From NCBI GenBank assembly GCA_021018995.1, contig CM037595.1, positions 92,826,491-92,890,490 on the forward strand: a stretch of 64,000 nucleotides of DNA, given 5' to 3'. This stretch comes from Chloranthus sessilifolius (lineage: Eukaryota > Streptophyta > Magnoliopsida > Chloranthales > Chloranthaceae). Positions within the stretch are counted from its first letter, which is position 1. Every line of letters starts with the position of its first letter. Below are positions 33,944-48,900 of the stretch, in pieces. The notes beneath the pieces are model-generated. The model saw only the letters and a program-made list of their open reading frames with translations, searched no databases and was not told the DNA's origin. The translations under genes were made by a program, and so were the position numbers.

Positions 33944-36900
33944 GTTTGTAGATAATAGATGCGATGTTTATTAGTTAAAAGCTGCACTATGTTGTAGATT
34001 TAATGAACCTTTCACTTGTACTTTGTCATCAGAAGAAGGATGATTTGGAATCGCTGGTGATGGAGCATCTAAGATTGAATGGTGCATATTGGGGCTTGGT
34101 CACTTTGGATCTTCTGTACAAGCTTGGAAGTGTTGATCAAGATGAAGTTGCTTCTTGGATTATGAAATGCCAACATGATTGCGGTTTGTGAATTGACCTA
34201 CATTTTGAGTTTAATTAATTGTGTCCCATGTGCCAATTCGTACTGTCATGCTGTTTGATGATGTAAACAAACTACATTAATTAGGTCAATTCATATCAGT
34301 AGTGCAAAATCCGACAAAGTTCTTGGTGAAATATTTATTTTTTATTGTTTGGTTCAAACATTAAGGCTATGCTTGATGGGGGAAAGTAAAAGAAATGGAC
34401 GGAAAGGAAACTAAATTCCTCCCATTTCTCGTGTTTGGAGAAGACTTGGGCATTGGAAAAGAGGCCCACTTTCTGTTGGAGGGACTATCGGAAATGAGTC
34501 TTACCCTACTCACTCTCTCTCCCATCTAATATGTCGGAACTCGTTTTACATCTCTGATGGGGACATCCGATTCAAGCAGCCACCCGTAACCTATTGAAGG
34601 CGAAAGAAGAATGTGAAAGCGTCCCGGAAGAATTGATGCGTGCTTTAGTCGATCGATCGATCCCAAGCATTCGATCGATCGATTGAGGACAAAGGACAGG
34701 GTCTTTTGCGCAACTTATTCTTCTCAGTCGATCGATCGATCCCAGACTTTTGATCGATCGATTGTGGACAGTCTTCGGGGAATTTATTATTTCTCAGTCA
34801 ATCGATCGATTCTAAAATCGATCGATCGCGTGAGATATGTCTGCCAAAAGACGGGATTTCGATTTTCTTTGGCAAAACTTGTCATTTTAGTGTTTTAAGT
34901 TTTTAGGACTCTTTTATTTCGAGTTAGGGTTTGCTTTGCCTATTTAAAGGCTTGTAAAAACAACTTTATGAATGAATGGTTATTATATTATTGCTTTTGC
35001 AAACTTGAGAGCTTTTGAATAAATTTTCTGTGAGGGTGTGATTCTCTAAACCAAAGAACGATTCTTTGTCTCGCATGCAGTTTGGTGCGAGACAAACTCT
35101 TCTCTCCTCTCCATCTTCATTGATCTGCAACTTGCGTAAGTGTTCAAATTTTAACCTATCCCGTCATCATTAAAATCATTATTTGCCTTTCTTTTCGCAC
35201 GGTATCGAAAGAACCTACTTGTGAGTTCGTTCAAAACCCTAAAACTGTCGGAGATTTAGTCGTTCGCTAAGAATCCTAATCTTCTAGATCCGATAGGGAA
35301 CGCATGCTAAAATAACACTAGTTCGGGCTAGAAGCCTAGAATTAAATTATTTAATTGATCTATTGTTATTTTATGTGATAAACTTTTAAGGAGAATTGTC
35401 TTTTAATTATTCATATTAATTTTCTATTAATCTCAGCCCTAGCATTGCATTGTGTTAGTTTCCGCATCAATCAATCTCTCTCTCTCTCTCTCCTAATCTC
35501 GCCATAATATGTTGGGATTGCTTCTACAAGCCTCTCTCTCTCTCTCCCAATCTCGCCACCAACCTCTCTCTCTCTCTCTCTCTCTCCTCTTTTTTGGTTT
35601 GATGTATGCTCCATTCTATTTCCCATGTGATATTACACAATCCAAACACCAAGAAACTATGAATTCCTATTGATTCCAAAAAGGTGGGAATCCATGGTAT
35701 CTTTAAATCCATTTCCGCCCTTTTCCTTCAAACATCCAAACAGAGCCTAATTGTCTTTCTCCTTTTCTTGGTCTTTGAGTGGCTGCCTTCCATAGAATAA
35801 CTCTTTATCTTAACGACAAAGTTCAAGTTAATTGCATTGGTGGAGCCACATGGAAGAAAACTCCACTCTCATTGTTGTACAAATAAACTGGCCAGTTTTA
35901 GATTACTGAAGCTTCTACTATTGAAATTCAATAAAAGCACCAATTTGAAGGGCATACCACAAAGAAACTAGTGGCCAACTTAACACATATAATCAAGAGA
36001 CTCCTTGTCTCTTCTCTATGAAATTATTACCGATTTACCACTGTTTTGAACAATATTTATATATTTTATGAGTAAATCTGCTTTAATACCACCTTAGAGG
36101 CCTTGCCGATGGACACATGAATCGAAACTCTTCACCCTAAACCCTGTATCATGAATCTTGATAACTTTAGCATGCTATTATGAAGTTATTACTTCCAATT
36201 CATGTTTTGACAATGTTTATATATCTAACGAGTTATATGCTTGCTGCCCACCCTATGGCTTCTGTTCTCTCTCTAATTAGACGAGATGTGCTGATGGCAC
36301 AAGGAAGAAATACAGCACTCTTATCATTGTAAACACTGTAGCTAGATGAGTGCAAAAACCTATTATTCTGGAGAGGCCCGAAGGAGTGGGTATTTCACAA
36401 ACCAAACTATTCCGTCCAATCTATTTAATGATACAATACTTGAGTTGGAGTTTTTTTAGGGACTTTTTTTCGCTTTAAAACCCCAGAAAATCATGAACAA
36501 GCTTTTTTCCTCCAAAAGTGATTATCCACAGATCGAGGATTGTTTGGAAAGGCTGGATTCTCATTTCTAGTTTTCAAAATTCCGCCATGGTTTTGTAGGG
36601 GTAGAAATTATGATGTTTGTCTAGATATTTCATTTTTTTAAGCTACTGTTGAAGGTCTATTGTTTTCTTTGGAAAGGAAAGATGCTAAACAGTGGTGGGC
36701 GGCCGGTGTTGCTGAAGTCGGTTTTGTCGTCGATGCCGATGTTTTACATGTCTATGTTTAAATGCCCGAAGCAAGTTATCAAGCGCCTCGAACAAATCCA
36801 AAGAAGCTTCCTTTGGGAGGGCTCAGGGCCTGCTAGAAGGTATCATTTGGTCAATTGGGGGACTGTTTTTTGCCGATCAGTGCTGGGGGCCTGGGTATAC

Positions 36901-39900
36901 GCAGTTTGCAGTCTACGAATATTGCGCTGCTTGGGAAGTTGTTTTGGCGGGCTGGGAGGGATGAGGAAGTGAACAGTCTTTGGCGGGTGGTGCTGAGCGA
37001 GAAATATGGCACCTTGGTGGGTAATTGGGGCATTCGGGTGTGCTGTCATAGGAGCACCTTCGCTTGGTGGAAGGCGATGTGCAGCACATATGGTCACTTC
37101 TCCAGGGGCCTGTGTTACAGTTGTGGCTGCGGTACTAGGATTCGGTTATGGGAGGATGTTTGGGTGGATTGCGAGCCTCTAAAATCTTCCTTCCCGGATA
37201 TTTACTCCATTTCGGTGAATCCTCATGGGATGATCGACGAGTTTACCTCTGAGACGGAGGGGGGGAGAGTGTGAACTGTCACTACTAGAAGGTTGTTGAG
37301 GGATGATGAGATGTCGTTCTCTAATCTGTTGCAATTGCCTTATGGTGCTCAGAGCAATCTCGGCGGGTGCGATGCGCGTCGGTGGAGGCCGAATAGAGAG
37401 GGCAATTTCTCTGTTAAGTCCTATTATAAGATGATGTCGTCTCGGCCCTTGATCAGGTTTGAGGGTGCCGGTTTGTGGAAGGACATTCCGGCTAAAATCA
37501 GTTTCTTCGTGTGGACCTTGTTCAAGAACCGAATTTTAACGATGGATCAGCTCCTTCGCAGGGGAAAGAGGTTCAGAACTACTGTGTTATGTGTAGAGAG
37601 GAGGAGTCCGCTGCTCATCTGCTGTTGCATTGCAAAGTGGCACTCGCGATTTGTGTATTGTCACTCTTTCCTTTGGTATGTGTTGGGTTAAGCCGGCATT
37701 GCCTCTTACGTAGTTCGTGATGTGGGAGTCAGTTCGCCTTGATGGACCTTTGTCTGATTATTGGAGGGCTGCCCCTTTTGCCGTGCTCTAGGCTTTGTGA
37801 GGCGAAAGGAACCACCGGATTTTTGAGAATAAAAGTCGCTCGGTGGGGATGATCATGAGACATGTCTGCGATCTGATGTGGTGCTGGGTTGCTAAGGGGA
37901 ATGTTGGATCTGGGGATGATGTAATCGTGTGGGATCCGGGCTAAGTGCATGGGGTGGTAGTTGGGTGTTGTCTTGTTTTTTATCTATTTTTTGGTTGTGT
38001 GCTTTTCGTATTGATCTTTCGTCAGCGTCTTGCTGTTTATCAATATAGATTCCTTATTACAGATAAAAAAAAAAGAAAAAGACAGGGACCCTCGGGACCC
38101 CTTTTAAACCCCCTGATCTTATATCTAAGGTAGGCAAATGGAGTAGTCTATTTCCTGATAGTAAATCCACGGGGAGCTTCTCAAAGCTTGAGTTTCTTCT
38201 TGGAGGGTGTGTCTGGACAACCTACCTGCCAGTGCACTGCAGTTCCCCACCTGCTCCCCGTCAGAGCAGATTTTTTCTGCTTTGGAGGGGAGCTCGTTTT
38301 TCGCTTAATAAAGTTCCTTGCCAGCACAGATGGGGCAGGGATCTGGTTTAACAAATACACTCCAGGCTTAAGAGTGCCGAACCGGAGCCTGAGAGCCGCT
38401 CTTGTCCCCGGGAGCTAAGCCAAACGCACTCTGATGAGTGCTTTGAGAATGAAGTTGTGTTGTGCCTGGAAAGTGAAATCAAAGTGGTGCCATCTACTTA
38501 TATCGTTTAGTCCATCTAAATCAAAATTATAAACGATATGTTTTGTGGCCTAGGTGCCACACATCCATAATATAAGAAAACGTTAATCCAATTCTATCGT
38601 TCCATAAAACTGTCCCATGAGTAAAAGCATAATGAATCCTACAGAGAGTAACCTTCAGGTTGAGCCTCCTCATCCGTGGGGAAATAATGTGGATCCTCTT
38701 CTTCGGACACCTCGTCATGCGGAGCATGACGACCAAGAGTGTTGCAAAAGAAAAACTTGCCATGGTGCTCAGTACGGAGGCATTAATTACCTTCCTTCCG
38801 TTGAGACATTAAATCATTAAGCATTCATGTATACATCATTAAAATAATATGATAACAATCATGAGATAGGATTGTTATAAGTATATTATCACTATCTTTA
38901 CGAAATTGGTGAGTTAATAATCGTGAGATCACGAGGAATTTATGTTCCTACAGTTTTACATCTCACTTTTATAAATGAGAGTTATGCATATTCAGTGTAA
39001 CATGCACATGGAATAATATCTTGTCATGGTATCACGTGTCTTGTAGTTAATGCATGAATTAATTATAATTTAAAATAATCGATGCACACGTATAGATGTC
39101 ACAACTACAATACTTATTCACACCAATGGATCCCATTGGTGCCTGGTCGGGTGGACCGGATACCCGTCCTGACCCGATATTTTACTAGGTCGAGTACATA
39201 AACTTTACCCATGGGGTCCGGTATGAGATGTCCAACTCAATCTTCAGGTCAGGTTGACCAAGAGGTCGTTGGTGGGTTGGATAGTTTTTTGGTTGATCCA
39301 ACCCGACCAGATCCGATACTTTATATGTAAAAGTATATAAATAGGGCTTTTTTACCGGGTTGGCTCTGCTGTCGGGTCAGGCATTTGCGATTTTTTATTG
39401 GGCAGCCAAAATTTTGACCCGACTTGACCTGACCCCTTGATAGCCCTAGATCCCATCCGCTGTCGCCCATGGACAATTTTCCCGATTAGCTGTAGCCCCA
39501 AGTGAGGTGATTTGTGCTTGCTCCGTGTCTTGTGATTTCAGATGGGATCCTATTTGTATAAAAATCATAAACTATTCATGCATAGGGTCACTTGCGCTCT
39601 TAGCATAAAAATAATTATAATACTTGTCTTGTCATAGTTTCCTTGTCATGTCATGTCATTTGAATTCATGCATGCTTTTCCATATCTTTTAATGTTTTCA
39701 AACTTACTTTTTCGTCACTTGAATCATGTCTTAAAGTTCTTGCTTAAAATTCATGTGGATAGCCATGATGCCACAAGGTTACCAAGCACATCTATGAGGT
39801 AATCACAAGGAAGGTACCACCAATGGCGTCCCATACCACCATGGCTCTCACAAACCCCTATGGGTCCATGACAAGGGTCCAATGCGATTCACAACAATAG

Positions 39901-42900
39901 TGCACCCTGAGGAAGGCATGTCTTGATATTTTTCATCATACTTTTATAAAATACATAAACATACATCAATAACCATATTGTATATCATATGACATTTCAT
40001 AGAACTAAGATTTTCGCTATCATGTATTCATAAACATACATCAATAACCGTCTCATCATTTTGGTCAAACTCAAGTATTCATGCGTGTAAAAAATGATTG
40101 GGTTTTTTGCATATACCCCCCTGAGATATGCCAATATTGAATCAAACCCCCTGAGTTGTGGGTATTTATTTTGCAACCCTTACTTTTGTGTTTCTGTTTC
40201 ATATACCCCTGCCGTTAATTAGCCGTGAGTTTATGGACTGAAACGACTATTTTGCCCTTAATAAAACTAATATTATAAAAATTCCACTATTCTAAAAGGC
40301 CCTTCATTCATCTATATTTACAAGTCATGCCATTATAGTTTACCACGATTCTTAAAGGCCCTTTATTCACCTTTATTTACAAGTCATGCCATTATAGCTT
40401 ACCACCATCATTTTAAAAGGAGTACCTTTAAATCCACCCACAAAATCTTTGAGTTCACCCACGCTGAAACACATCGTCTGCATTGAATCAGACGATGGAT
40501 ATTGTTTATCGTCCCAATATTTCATGAGATCAATCTTTAGATCATGGGTGTACCATTAGATGGACAGGGATCAAGGATCATGGTAATGCCCTCAATCTCT
40601 ACTAGAAATCAGTGCATGTTCGCTTGGATTTAGACCATAGATTTTATGCCTCTGGTCAATAAAATATATGCAACAATCCATACAAAAGTAGTTGATGAAC
40701 GATTATGATGTCTAATACATGCAATTTCCAATATATGGTTCATAAAAGAAGTGGTCAATTGATTGGACGGTTGGGATCAATGATCGAAATATCAGTTTCG
40801 TTTTCGGTTTCGGGCATGACCGAAACCAAAAATTTGAATGAAAATTTCAGCCATAATTTTGAATTTTGGGGGAAAATTTTATTGCTATACATAATTTGAT
40901 CGAAATTTCAGGGGTTTTCGTTTCGGTGAGGACCAAAACCGATAAATTTTGGCTGACAGTATGAATTATCGGCCGAAAGTTTGAAACACGGTTGGGATGG
41001 TTCCGCTTGTACAATCATTGGAGATTAATGATCACACCAGCACAAGAGGGTTTCAACCCGTCGGGTCAACTCGATGGGTCAAAGTCAAACGACCCGACCC
41101 GCCATAGGTTTGGGCTTGGGTTCAGATTTCAAAGTCCCAACCCATTAGGTCGGGTTGAAAATGATGACTCATTTATTTCCAAATTCCACTCAACCACTGA
41201 ATTGTTTATTATTTAATTCCCAATAACATTACTCATAAACCCAATATAAAAAACCACCAAAATTTTAGATACTTAAAATTAAAAATCATCCCAAAATAAT
41301 AAAAAAAACCTACAAAAACTTTTAGATACCCAAAATTAAAAATCATTCCAAAATTTGGTTATTAATCTAAGAACATATAGATTGAAAGTTTTCTTTACAA
41401 GAATAATTGCATGGTTTGCTACAAATCCTCTATTGGTTGAGGATTCGTCCAAACGTTGACATGTTTTAATGGGGGAATCACCCATCTGATGGGTGAATGA
41501 AAGGCCTTTTAGAAGAGTACCTTTAAATCCACCCACCGAATCTTTGAGTCCACTTACGCTGAAACCGTTGATTGAATTGAATTGAACGATGGAGATCTTT
41601 TATCCTCCCAATCTTTCTGGAGATCGATCTATAGATCATGGGTGTACCCTCAGACGGTTGATTTTTTATTTCACTTGGCACACATCTCAGAAAAGTGACT
41701 TTAACATCACGTGCATGCTTAAAATTGAGTTTAAGGCCACTTGAATGGGTGTGTACCACATGAAATAAAAAAACTAACCGTCTAATGGTACACCCATGAT
41801 CTAATGATCGATCTCATGAAATATTAGGACGATAAACAATCTCCATCGTCTGATTCAATGCAGTCGATGTATTTCAGCATGGGTGAACTCAAAGATTTTG
41901 TGGGTGGATTTAAAGGTACTCCTTTTAGAATGGTGGTGGTAAAACTATAATGGCATGACTTGTAAATAAAGGTGAACGAATGACCTTTTAGAATGGTGAT
42001 AAACTATAATGGCATGATTTGTAAATATAGATGAATAAATGACCTTTTAGAATGGTGGTATTTTTAGAATATTGGTTTCATTAAGGGCAAAATAGTCGTT
42101 TTAGTCCATAAACTCATGGCTAATTAACGGCAGGGGGGTATATGAAACAGAAACACAAAAGTAAGGGCTGTAGAATAAATACCCATAACTTAGGGGGTTT
42201 GATGCAATATCGGCATATCTTAGGGGGGTATATGCAAAAAACCCAAAATGATTTGTGTAGGTTGTGAAATGACTAGTCAAATTTACAGGGTTAAACCGGT
42301 CAATAATTTTCATAATTTTCTAGAAAATTCAAACCGTTAGATGTAATGATTAGTAAAACTTGGGAGGGGTGAGCCTGCTAATTTTTTTTGTGAATCTTCA
42401 CTAATAGGGCAAAGCTGAAACACATAATACTTCACATATTTTCTGTTTCACATTTCCTGCGAATTTCGAGGCATCTAGAGACTGATTTAGCCTCAGGTAT
42501 CTAAAGGAATTTTGCAAAGGTATTGCCCCCCTCTACATCACATTTTTGAAGGTTCGTCAAACAGAGGTGTATAACAATTTATACAGACTTGGAAAGTTGT
42601 TGGAAAGTCTCAACTGGTCACTATTTTTTTTACATACTAGTTGGGATTTGATTTCATCTCCGAGGCCTTAGGGGCTGATTCAATTTAAGGTCAAATCACA
42701 GACATTGATTAAATGGCTTCAAGTTCCTAATAGAGGGGTGACACTCCATTTAAACTCTGAAAAACATGGATCTCATGATGCACAAGATCACAGCCCAATA
42801 AATAATGGAGAAGCGAATTGATGACGATTTGAGGCACCGATTGGCATCATATCTTCTTCTATCACTGTCATATAATTGTTAGGCATAATATTATATGGGC

Positions 42901-45900
42901 TTACATCTAATAAAATGTCTCAAATACTTTCTCATGCTTCAAACTACGTGATTGAATGAATCAAGTCCCACCAAAAATAATTGAAACCCCCTACCTCAAC
43001 TTCTAACATCGAAGGAGTCGAATTGATGATTCTGCTCCTCCTTTAATTGTTGTCTCTTGATCCACACCTTTTCTTCATTAACCACAATCAAATTGAGTCA
43101 TCCTCGATCGTTCTCGTCAACAAAATGCTAGAATTAGCCCTCTATATAGCATAATGCTTAATAAAAATTAAATCGATTAACTCTTTATTTAAAAGAGTTA
43201 ATCGATTTCTTAACCTCAATTTCAAATATCAAAACTAAAGAGATAGAGATAGGCCGTGAGTATGAATCGTATACATTGTCATATTCGAGGCTGCGAAGAG
43301 GGCACGAGAGTAATCTCGCGCTTCTTCTTCTTCTTGTATCAAATCATGAGAGAGGGAATTACGCATGTGGCCGTCTTAGTGTTGTGCACCATACAATTTT
43401 GATGTCTGTATAGGATTCTTTAAGAGGTTCTGTTTGTGGAGAACTTGAGGGCTGTGAGGTTACATAAAGAGGGCTGTTGGTGTTGCCTTCGTAAGAGAGC
43501 AAGGAGAGAGAGAGAAGGGGAGATGTGAGGCAGAGGTGCTTGAGAGAATGAGCATGGTGATCAGAGGAGTGTAACTGCTTTGTTATTGCACTCATCATCT
43601 TTTCTTCCATATTTAATCCAAAAAGAGACGGAAGAGAGTCGGAAAAAACATGACTAGAAGAAGACAAAACACGTACGCTAGAAGCAAGGGCAGCAACTCC
43701 TATCATCACCAAAGTAGTAGAGACCATCCCTTTCATATCCCGGCCCAATAGCCCTTTTAGTACGCAAGTCACAAAAATTGACATGAAGATATGGAACATG
43801 AAGAACATTAGTAAGGGAGAGATCAGCAGATAAGGGAAAATCACCTATGCTGAAAATCGGATAAGCCTTTGGCCAAGCGTACTTGATGAGATAACGTGTG
43901 TGGAGCTGACGTGATATGATCCGTGGCACCATAATTTATAATCTAGGTAGAAGAATGGGGGGAATACACTGCAGGATATGCAGACAATGGATAAGCACAT
44001 GGTATCCCAGAAGTGGAAGTAGTCAGGGCAGTAGAAGTAACACTCCCCCCTGAAACTGGCAAGTTCTTTACTCAAAGAGTTCCCTCAAATCGGCACACAA
44101 AGAACACAAATCTGCCATAAAAATGAAATCCGTCTTTGATCCAAATAAAAATAATAAAATAAAGAGCAACTCAAATCCAACTTAGTTAGGACAAGAGTCC
44201 CTACTGCCTTTATATTAAACCTGAATGACAAGTATGCCCTTACAACACACACACACGCACTCACACCCAATATCAAAACTTACACACCACTATTTATAAC
44301 ATTACCTACATATATCCCAGCAGGTAAGTGACACCTTCCTCCTCCAAATATGCTTCAAATGCAACGACTTTCGAACAAAGTCCTTTGTCATAAAATTCCA
44401 ATTCAACAATTTGAAGCTGAAGTGATTTGGAAGCAAAATCTTATTGGAAAGTTCTCCAAATCATATTGGTGTGTGATTAGGGATCAAGGACCAAAATTAA
44501 ATTGGAAATAGTTCATTGGACATTCTAAATACTATTTTTTGCGCATGGCTAGCTATTAATTGTAACCTTTTAACTCTTGAGAACCTAGTGAAAAGTGGGT
44601 TAGTGATCACCTCGAGGTGTGTACTTTGTTGGATAGATAGTGAATCCAACGGTCATGTATTCTTCGAATGTTCCTTCACATGTTGGATTTGGAGATCCAT
44701 TCTCCATAAAGTTGGGATTCAAAAAGACTTGGCTACCAATATTGAGCATGAGCTGGAGAACTGATGGTCTGAGGCTACTAGGGAAGGGGGAACATCCTTT
44801 TTGATGAAATTGCATTCTCAGCTACAATTTGATGGATTTGGAACAAGAGAAAATGTAGGATCTTTGATAATGAGTGCACCTGCTATAAAAAATTGTTCTC
44901 AAATGCATTATTGAAGACTTTATATGCTGCATCGATGGTGTCTCTTTAATGGATAATCCAGATGATAACCAATCCATTCTTAATTGATGGAACATGCATT
45001 CTAGCCACGCGTTCCTCCAGACACTCCATGTAGATGGATGAAACCTTCAATTGATTTTGTTAAGCTTGATACTGGTATCTCTTTAACCACTATTAAGTCT
45101 AGTGTTGGACTATTTTGGGATGATCAAGGAAATACAGCTAACCAATACGGAATCCTTCTGGTGACATTGGTGGTATATAGCACTTATTGAAGATATAAAC
45201 GACCTTTGTCGATATTTCTTGTCTATTTCCTTCACACATCTGGAGGGAATCTGATAGGTGTGGCGACTTTCTTGCCAAACAAAGAGCATTTATTCCCCCT
45301 CCATTCACCTGTCTTGTACTTGAAGATTTGTGCACTATCTGCTATCAACTTTGATCTTCCTTTACTTTTAATAGAAGAGTGATGAGGACCCTAAATCCTC
45401 AAAGCTTAATAATGGGAAAAAAATATAAATATACACTTGATCACTTCTATAATTGCTTATTACCACCGATCTTTGCTTTCAACACTCTTTACATATGTAC
45501 CTGATCCATTCTTTCTCAATTTTTATTTAACCATTATAAATCTTTATTCTCTTGATATGACTACTACTGGAACTTGTTAGCAAATTGCTATTAGAGAAGT
45601 GCCAAATCCCTAAAACCAAGTAGTGTGGTCTTGAAATTATTTGCAACACCAACTGCATTTTGGTTCATAATGATGGTATTTGTTTATTGAAATTGCTTTG
45701 AAATATAATAGCCTTTAATCTTGAAGTTACATTTTGGTTCATAATGATGGTATTTGTATTAAACATTGGGTTCTTTGTTCTCCTTTCCAGTGGCGGAGCC
45801 ATGAGTTTCTTCCAAGGGGACAAGTTATGGTGGACATAGAAAATCAGTTAGTATTAGGTAAGCGACATGAGTTCCAGATGGCTTGGTACTTGGGTCACTT

Positions 45901-48900
45901 CTTGGGATGTGTAGCATGTGAAGCTAACATATGTACCGTCTGATAAGTGCGCCATGATCGAAAGTTCCAGTGTAAAAGATTGGGATGAGAAATGATCTTC
46001 GTCATTTGATTTAAAGCTGTCAAATGCCATCTAAAATTAATGGCTACCATGTAAAGCCAACATATCGTTAATTTTGGATGGCATTTTGACGCGGGACGGT
46101 AACCCTAAAATGCGGAATATGATTTTATGTAGAATTTTCCGAAATTAAATAAAGTAATTCAAGTTTAATCACAAAATTATCTTAAGATACCTTAGGGTTT
46201 GCAGAATTTTGATGAATAGATCACACGAGATCCAGGTAGGGTCCAGTCCTATGCGACAAGTACTTTTAGAGTCGAGGCAAGATCGGCCTAGAGATATGAC
46301 TCTAGCTTTTCCAGGATTAGGCACTTGTCTGCGGTCCGATGTAGATTCACGGATTCCAAATTGGATTGTAAAAGAGAATTAGGGTTTGTAAAAGGCTTAT
46401 GACTTTTAGTCGGTTTATGGTTTTGGAAAGGGTATTGGCTTTGGGTGGTTTAGGGCTTCAAAACAGATTTAGGGTTTTAGATTTGAAAGGAAACAATTAG
46501 GCTATGGTTTAGAAAAGCAAACACAGATCGAAAGGAGCAAATAGAATAGAGAAGATAACAATGGCTTTTGGGAATCACTCCCTTGGCCTCACACCAAATC
46601 CATCTCAGGCAAAAATTATTCAAGCATAAAAGCATTCAAATAATCAATCAACTAATTAAAAGTCTTTACAAGCCTCTATATATAGGCCACCAATAATTAA
46701 GTTCGAAATAAAGAGTTCTAATACTAATAAAACATAAAAATGAAGTTTTCGCATGAAATCCCATCTTACTGGCTCGCTCACGCGAGATTTATCATCGCTC
46801 GAGTGAGTTTAAGTGATCGCTCGCGCGAGGCTCCCTCGAGCGAGTTTAAGTACTCGCTCGTGCGAGGGTTCTCTGCAGCGCCATTCCCTTGCTTGCAGCG
46901 TTGTTCTCCTCACGGTTTGTGTTCGTTCCTCCTCTGAGGCTACGGTACTCGGGCTTCCTCTACGCTTCTTCCGACGTCGATAGAACCGGTGCGGTCTAAA
47001 TTCGATGTTCATATATGTGGTGTCCCCGTCAATTCCCCTGGACCAAAAAGGATTCATCACCGATGAAACACGCTCGTGGTAGATGTCTAGCAAGTCTGGG
47101 TTCAAACGCCGAACTTCATTCTTGTGGACCCACGTGTTTTCGGACTCCGGTTTGCCGACCTATTTGACCAAGTACTTCTGGAATCCCCCATCATGTGTAG
47201 AGACGACATGATCGTTGATTATATCCTCTATCTCATCCGATCTCTGTCTGCGTGAGGAAGGAAGAGGTATAGGTTGCAAGGTTGAACTGGGGCTGGGACT
47301 AGGGGGTGGCTGGAGTGGGTTTTTAGGAGATGGGGTGAAACCCAAGTAAGGAACCAAGTCCTCCACATTGAACGTTGAACTAACCCCTGTACCTGGAGGA
47401 AGCTCAAGCACGTATGCATTAGGATCACTCTTAGCCAAAATTCTAAAAGGACCAGCGCCTTGAGATTGGAGCTTCTTTGCGAATCCCGATGGGAACCGCT
47501 CAAGCCTAACCCGGACCATCACATAATCACCCACGTTAAATTCTTTAGAACGCCTGTGAGCATCTGCAGATAATTTATATTGATTGTTGCTTGAATTAAT
47601 TTTCTGTTTAATTTCGGCATGCAAATTATGAATGTGTTGTGCAAATGCATCGGCAGACTCTGACACTATGGGATGCAGACATGGGGATCAAGTCTAATGA
47701 GGTCCTATGCCTATGACCATGCACTACCTCAAAAGGACTCATGCCTATGGACCTATTGACATAATTATTATATGCAAACTCAGTTGTGGGTAAGATGGTA
47801 TCCCAGGTCCTAAAATGATCACCGACAAGACTACGAAGGAGATTCCCAAGGCTCCTATTGGTGCTTTCAGTTTGACAATCCGTTTGAGGGTGGTAAGCTG
47901 TAGAGAATTGGAGCAATGTGTCCATCATGTGCCAAAGGGTTTTCCAAAAATAACTAGTAAATTTAACATCCTTATCAGACACAATGGTTTTGGGTAGCCC
48001 ATGAAGACGCACTACCTCCACAAAAAATAATTTAGCAATATGAGATGCGTCGGAGGTTTTGGAACAAGGAATGAAGTGGGCCATTTTGGAAAATCGGTCC
48101 ACTACGATATAGATGGAGTCGTGCTTCCTAGGGGTCTTAGGAAGTCAAAGCATGAAATCTATAGAGAGGTCTTGCCACGGTGTGTGTGGCACGGGTAACG
48201 GAGTGTACAAGCCGGTATTTTGTTTTGTCTATTTTGACACTTGGCAAGTACGGTAATGCTTAATGACCCGGGCGACATCTCCCATTAAGCTAGGCCAAAA
48301 GAACCTATCCTCTACGAGCGCAACAATTTTATTACGCCCGAAATGTCCGGCCATCCCTCCAGCATGTAACTCCCAAATGAGAAAGTCACACAATGAAGTG
48401 CGAGGAATGCAAAGGTGATTGCCTTTGAATAAGTACTCATCCTCGATGGTGTACACGGAGTGTGTGCTGGTCGGGTTACTAAGGAAAGCAGTGTACTCAA
48501 CTCCAAAATCTGGGCACACGGGGTACTCATCCTTTAACTTTTCGAACCCGACGACCTCGGTGCTCATTGTGCGCAAAGTTACCACTCGCAGACTAAGTGC
48601 GTCAGCGGCCTTATTTTCAGCATCGGCCTTATGCTTTAACACGGATGTGAACCCTTGAAGGTACTCAACCCACTTCGCGTGCCTTGTGTTCAATTTCTTC
48701 TGTGAAGCAAGAAAGTGTAAGGCTTCATGGTCAGAAAACAACACAAATTCCTGCGATCTAAGGTAATGTTTCTAATGCCAAAAAGATCGAACGACTGCAT
48801 AGAACTCCTTGTCATAGGTGGAGTATTTTTGCTTCGCCTCGTTAAATTTTTCACTAAAATAGGCCACGGGGTGACCCTCTTGGCTAAGCACTCCTATGCC

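Larger units (their letters stand above)
34365..35747. mobile_element. Tourist-like MITE split by a solo LTR, TSD TAA
   Basis: The left terminus GGCTATGCTTGATGGGGGAA and the right terminus, reverse complement GGCTCTGTTTGGATG, are flanked by TAA at 34362-34364 and 35748-35750, as expected for PIF/Harbinger MITEs. Without the nested LTR and its duplication it would be about 459 bp. It contains (CT)n runs at about 35475-35495 and 35560-35587. Confidence 0.7.
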
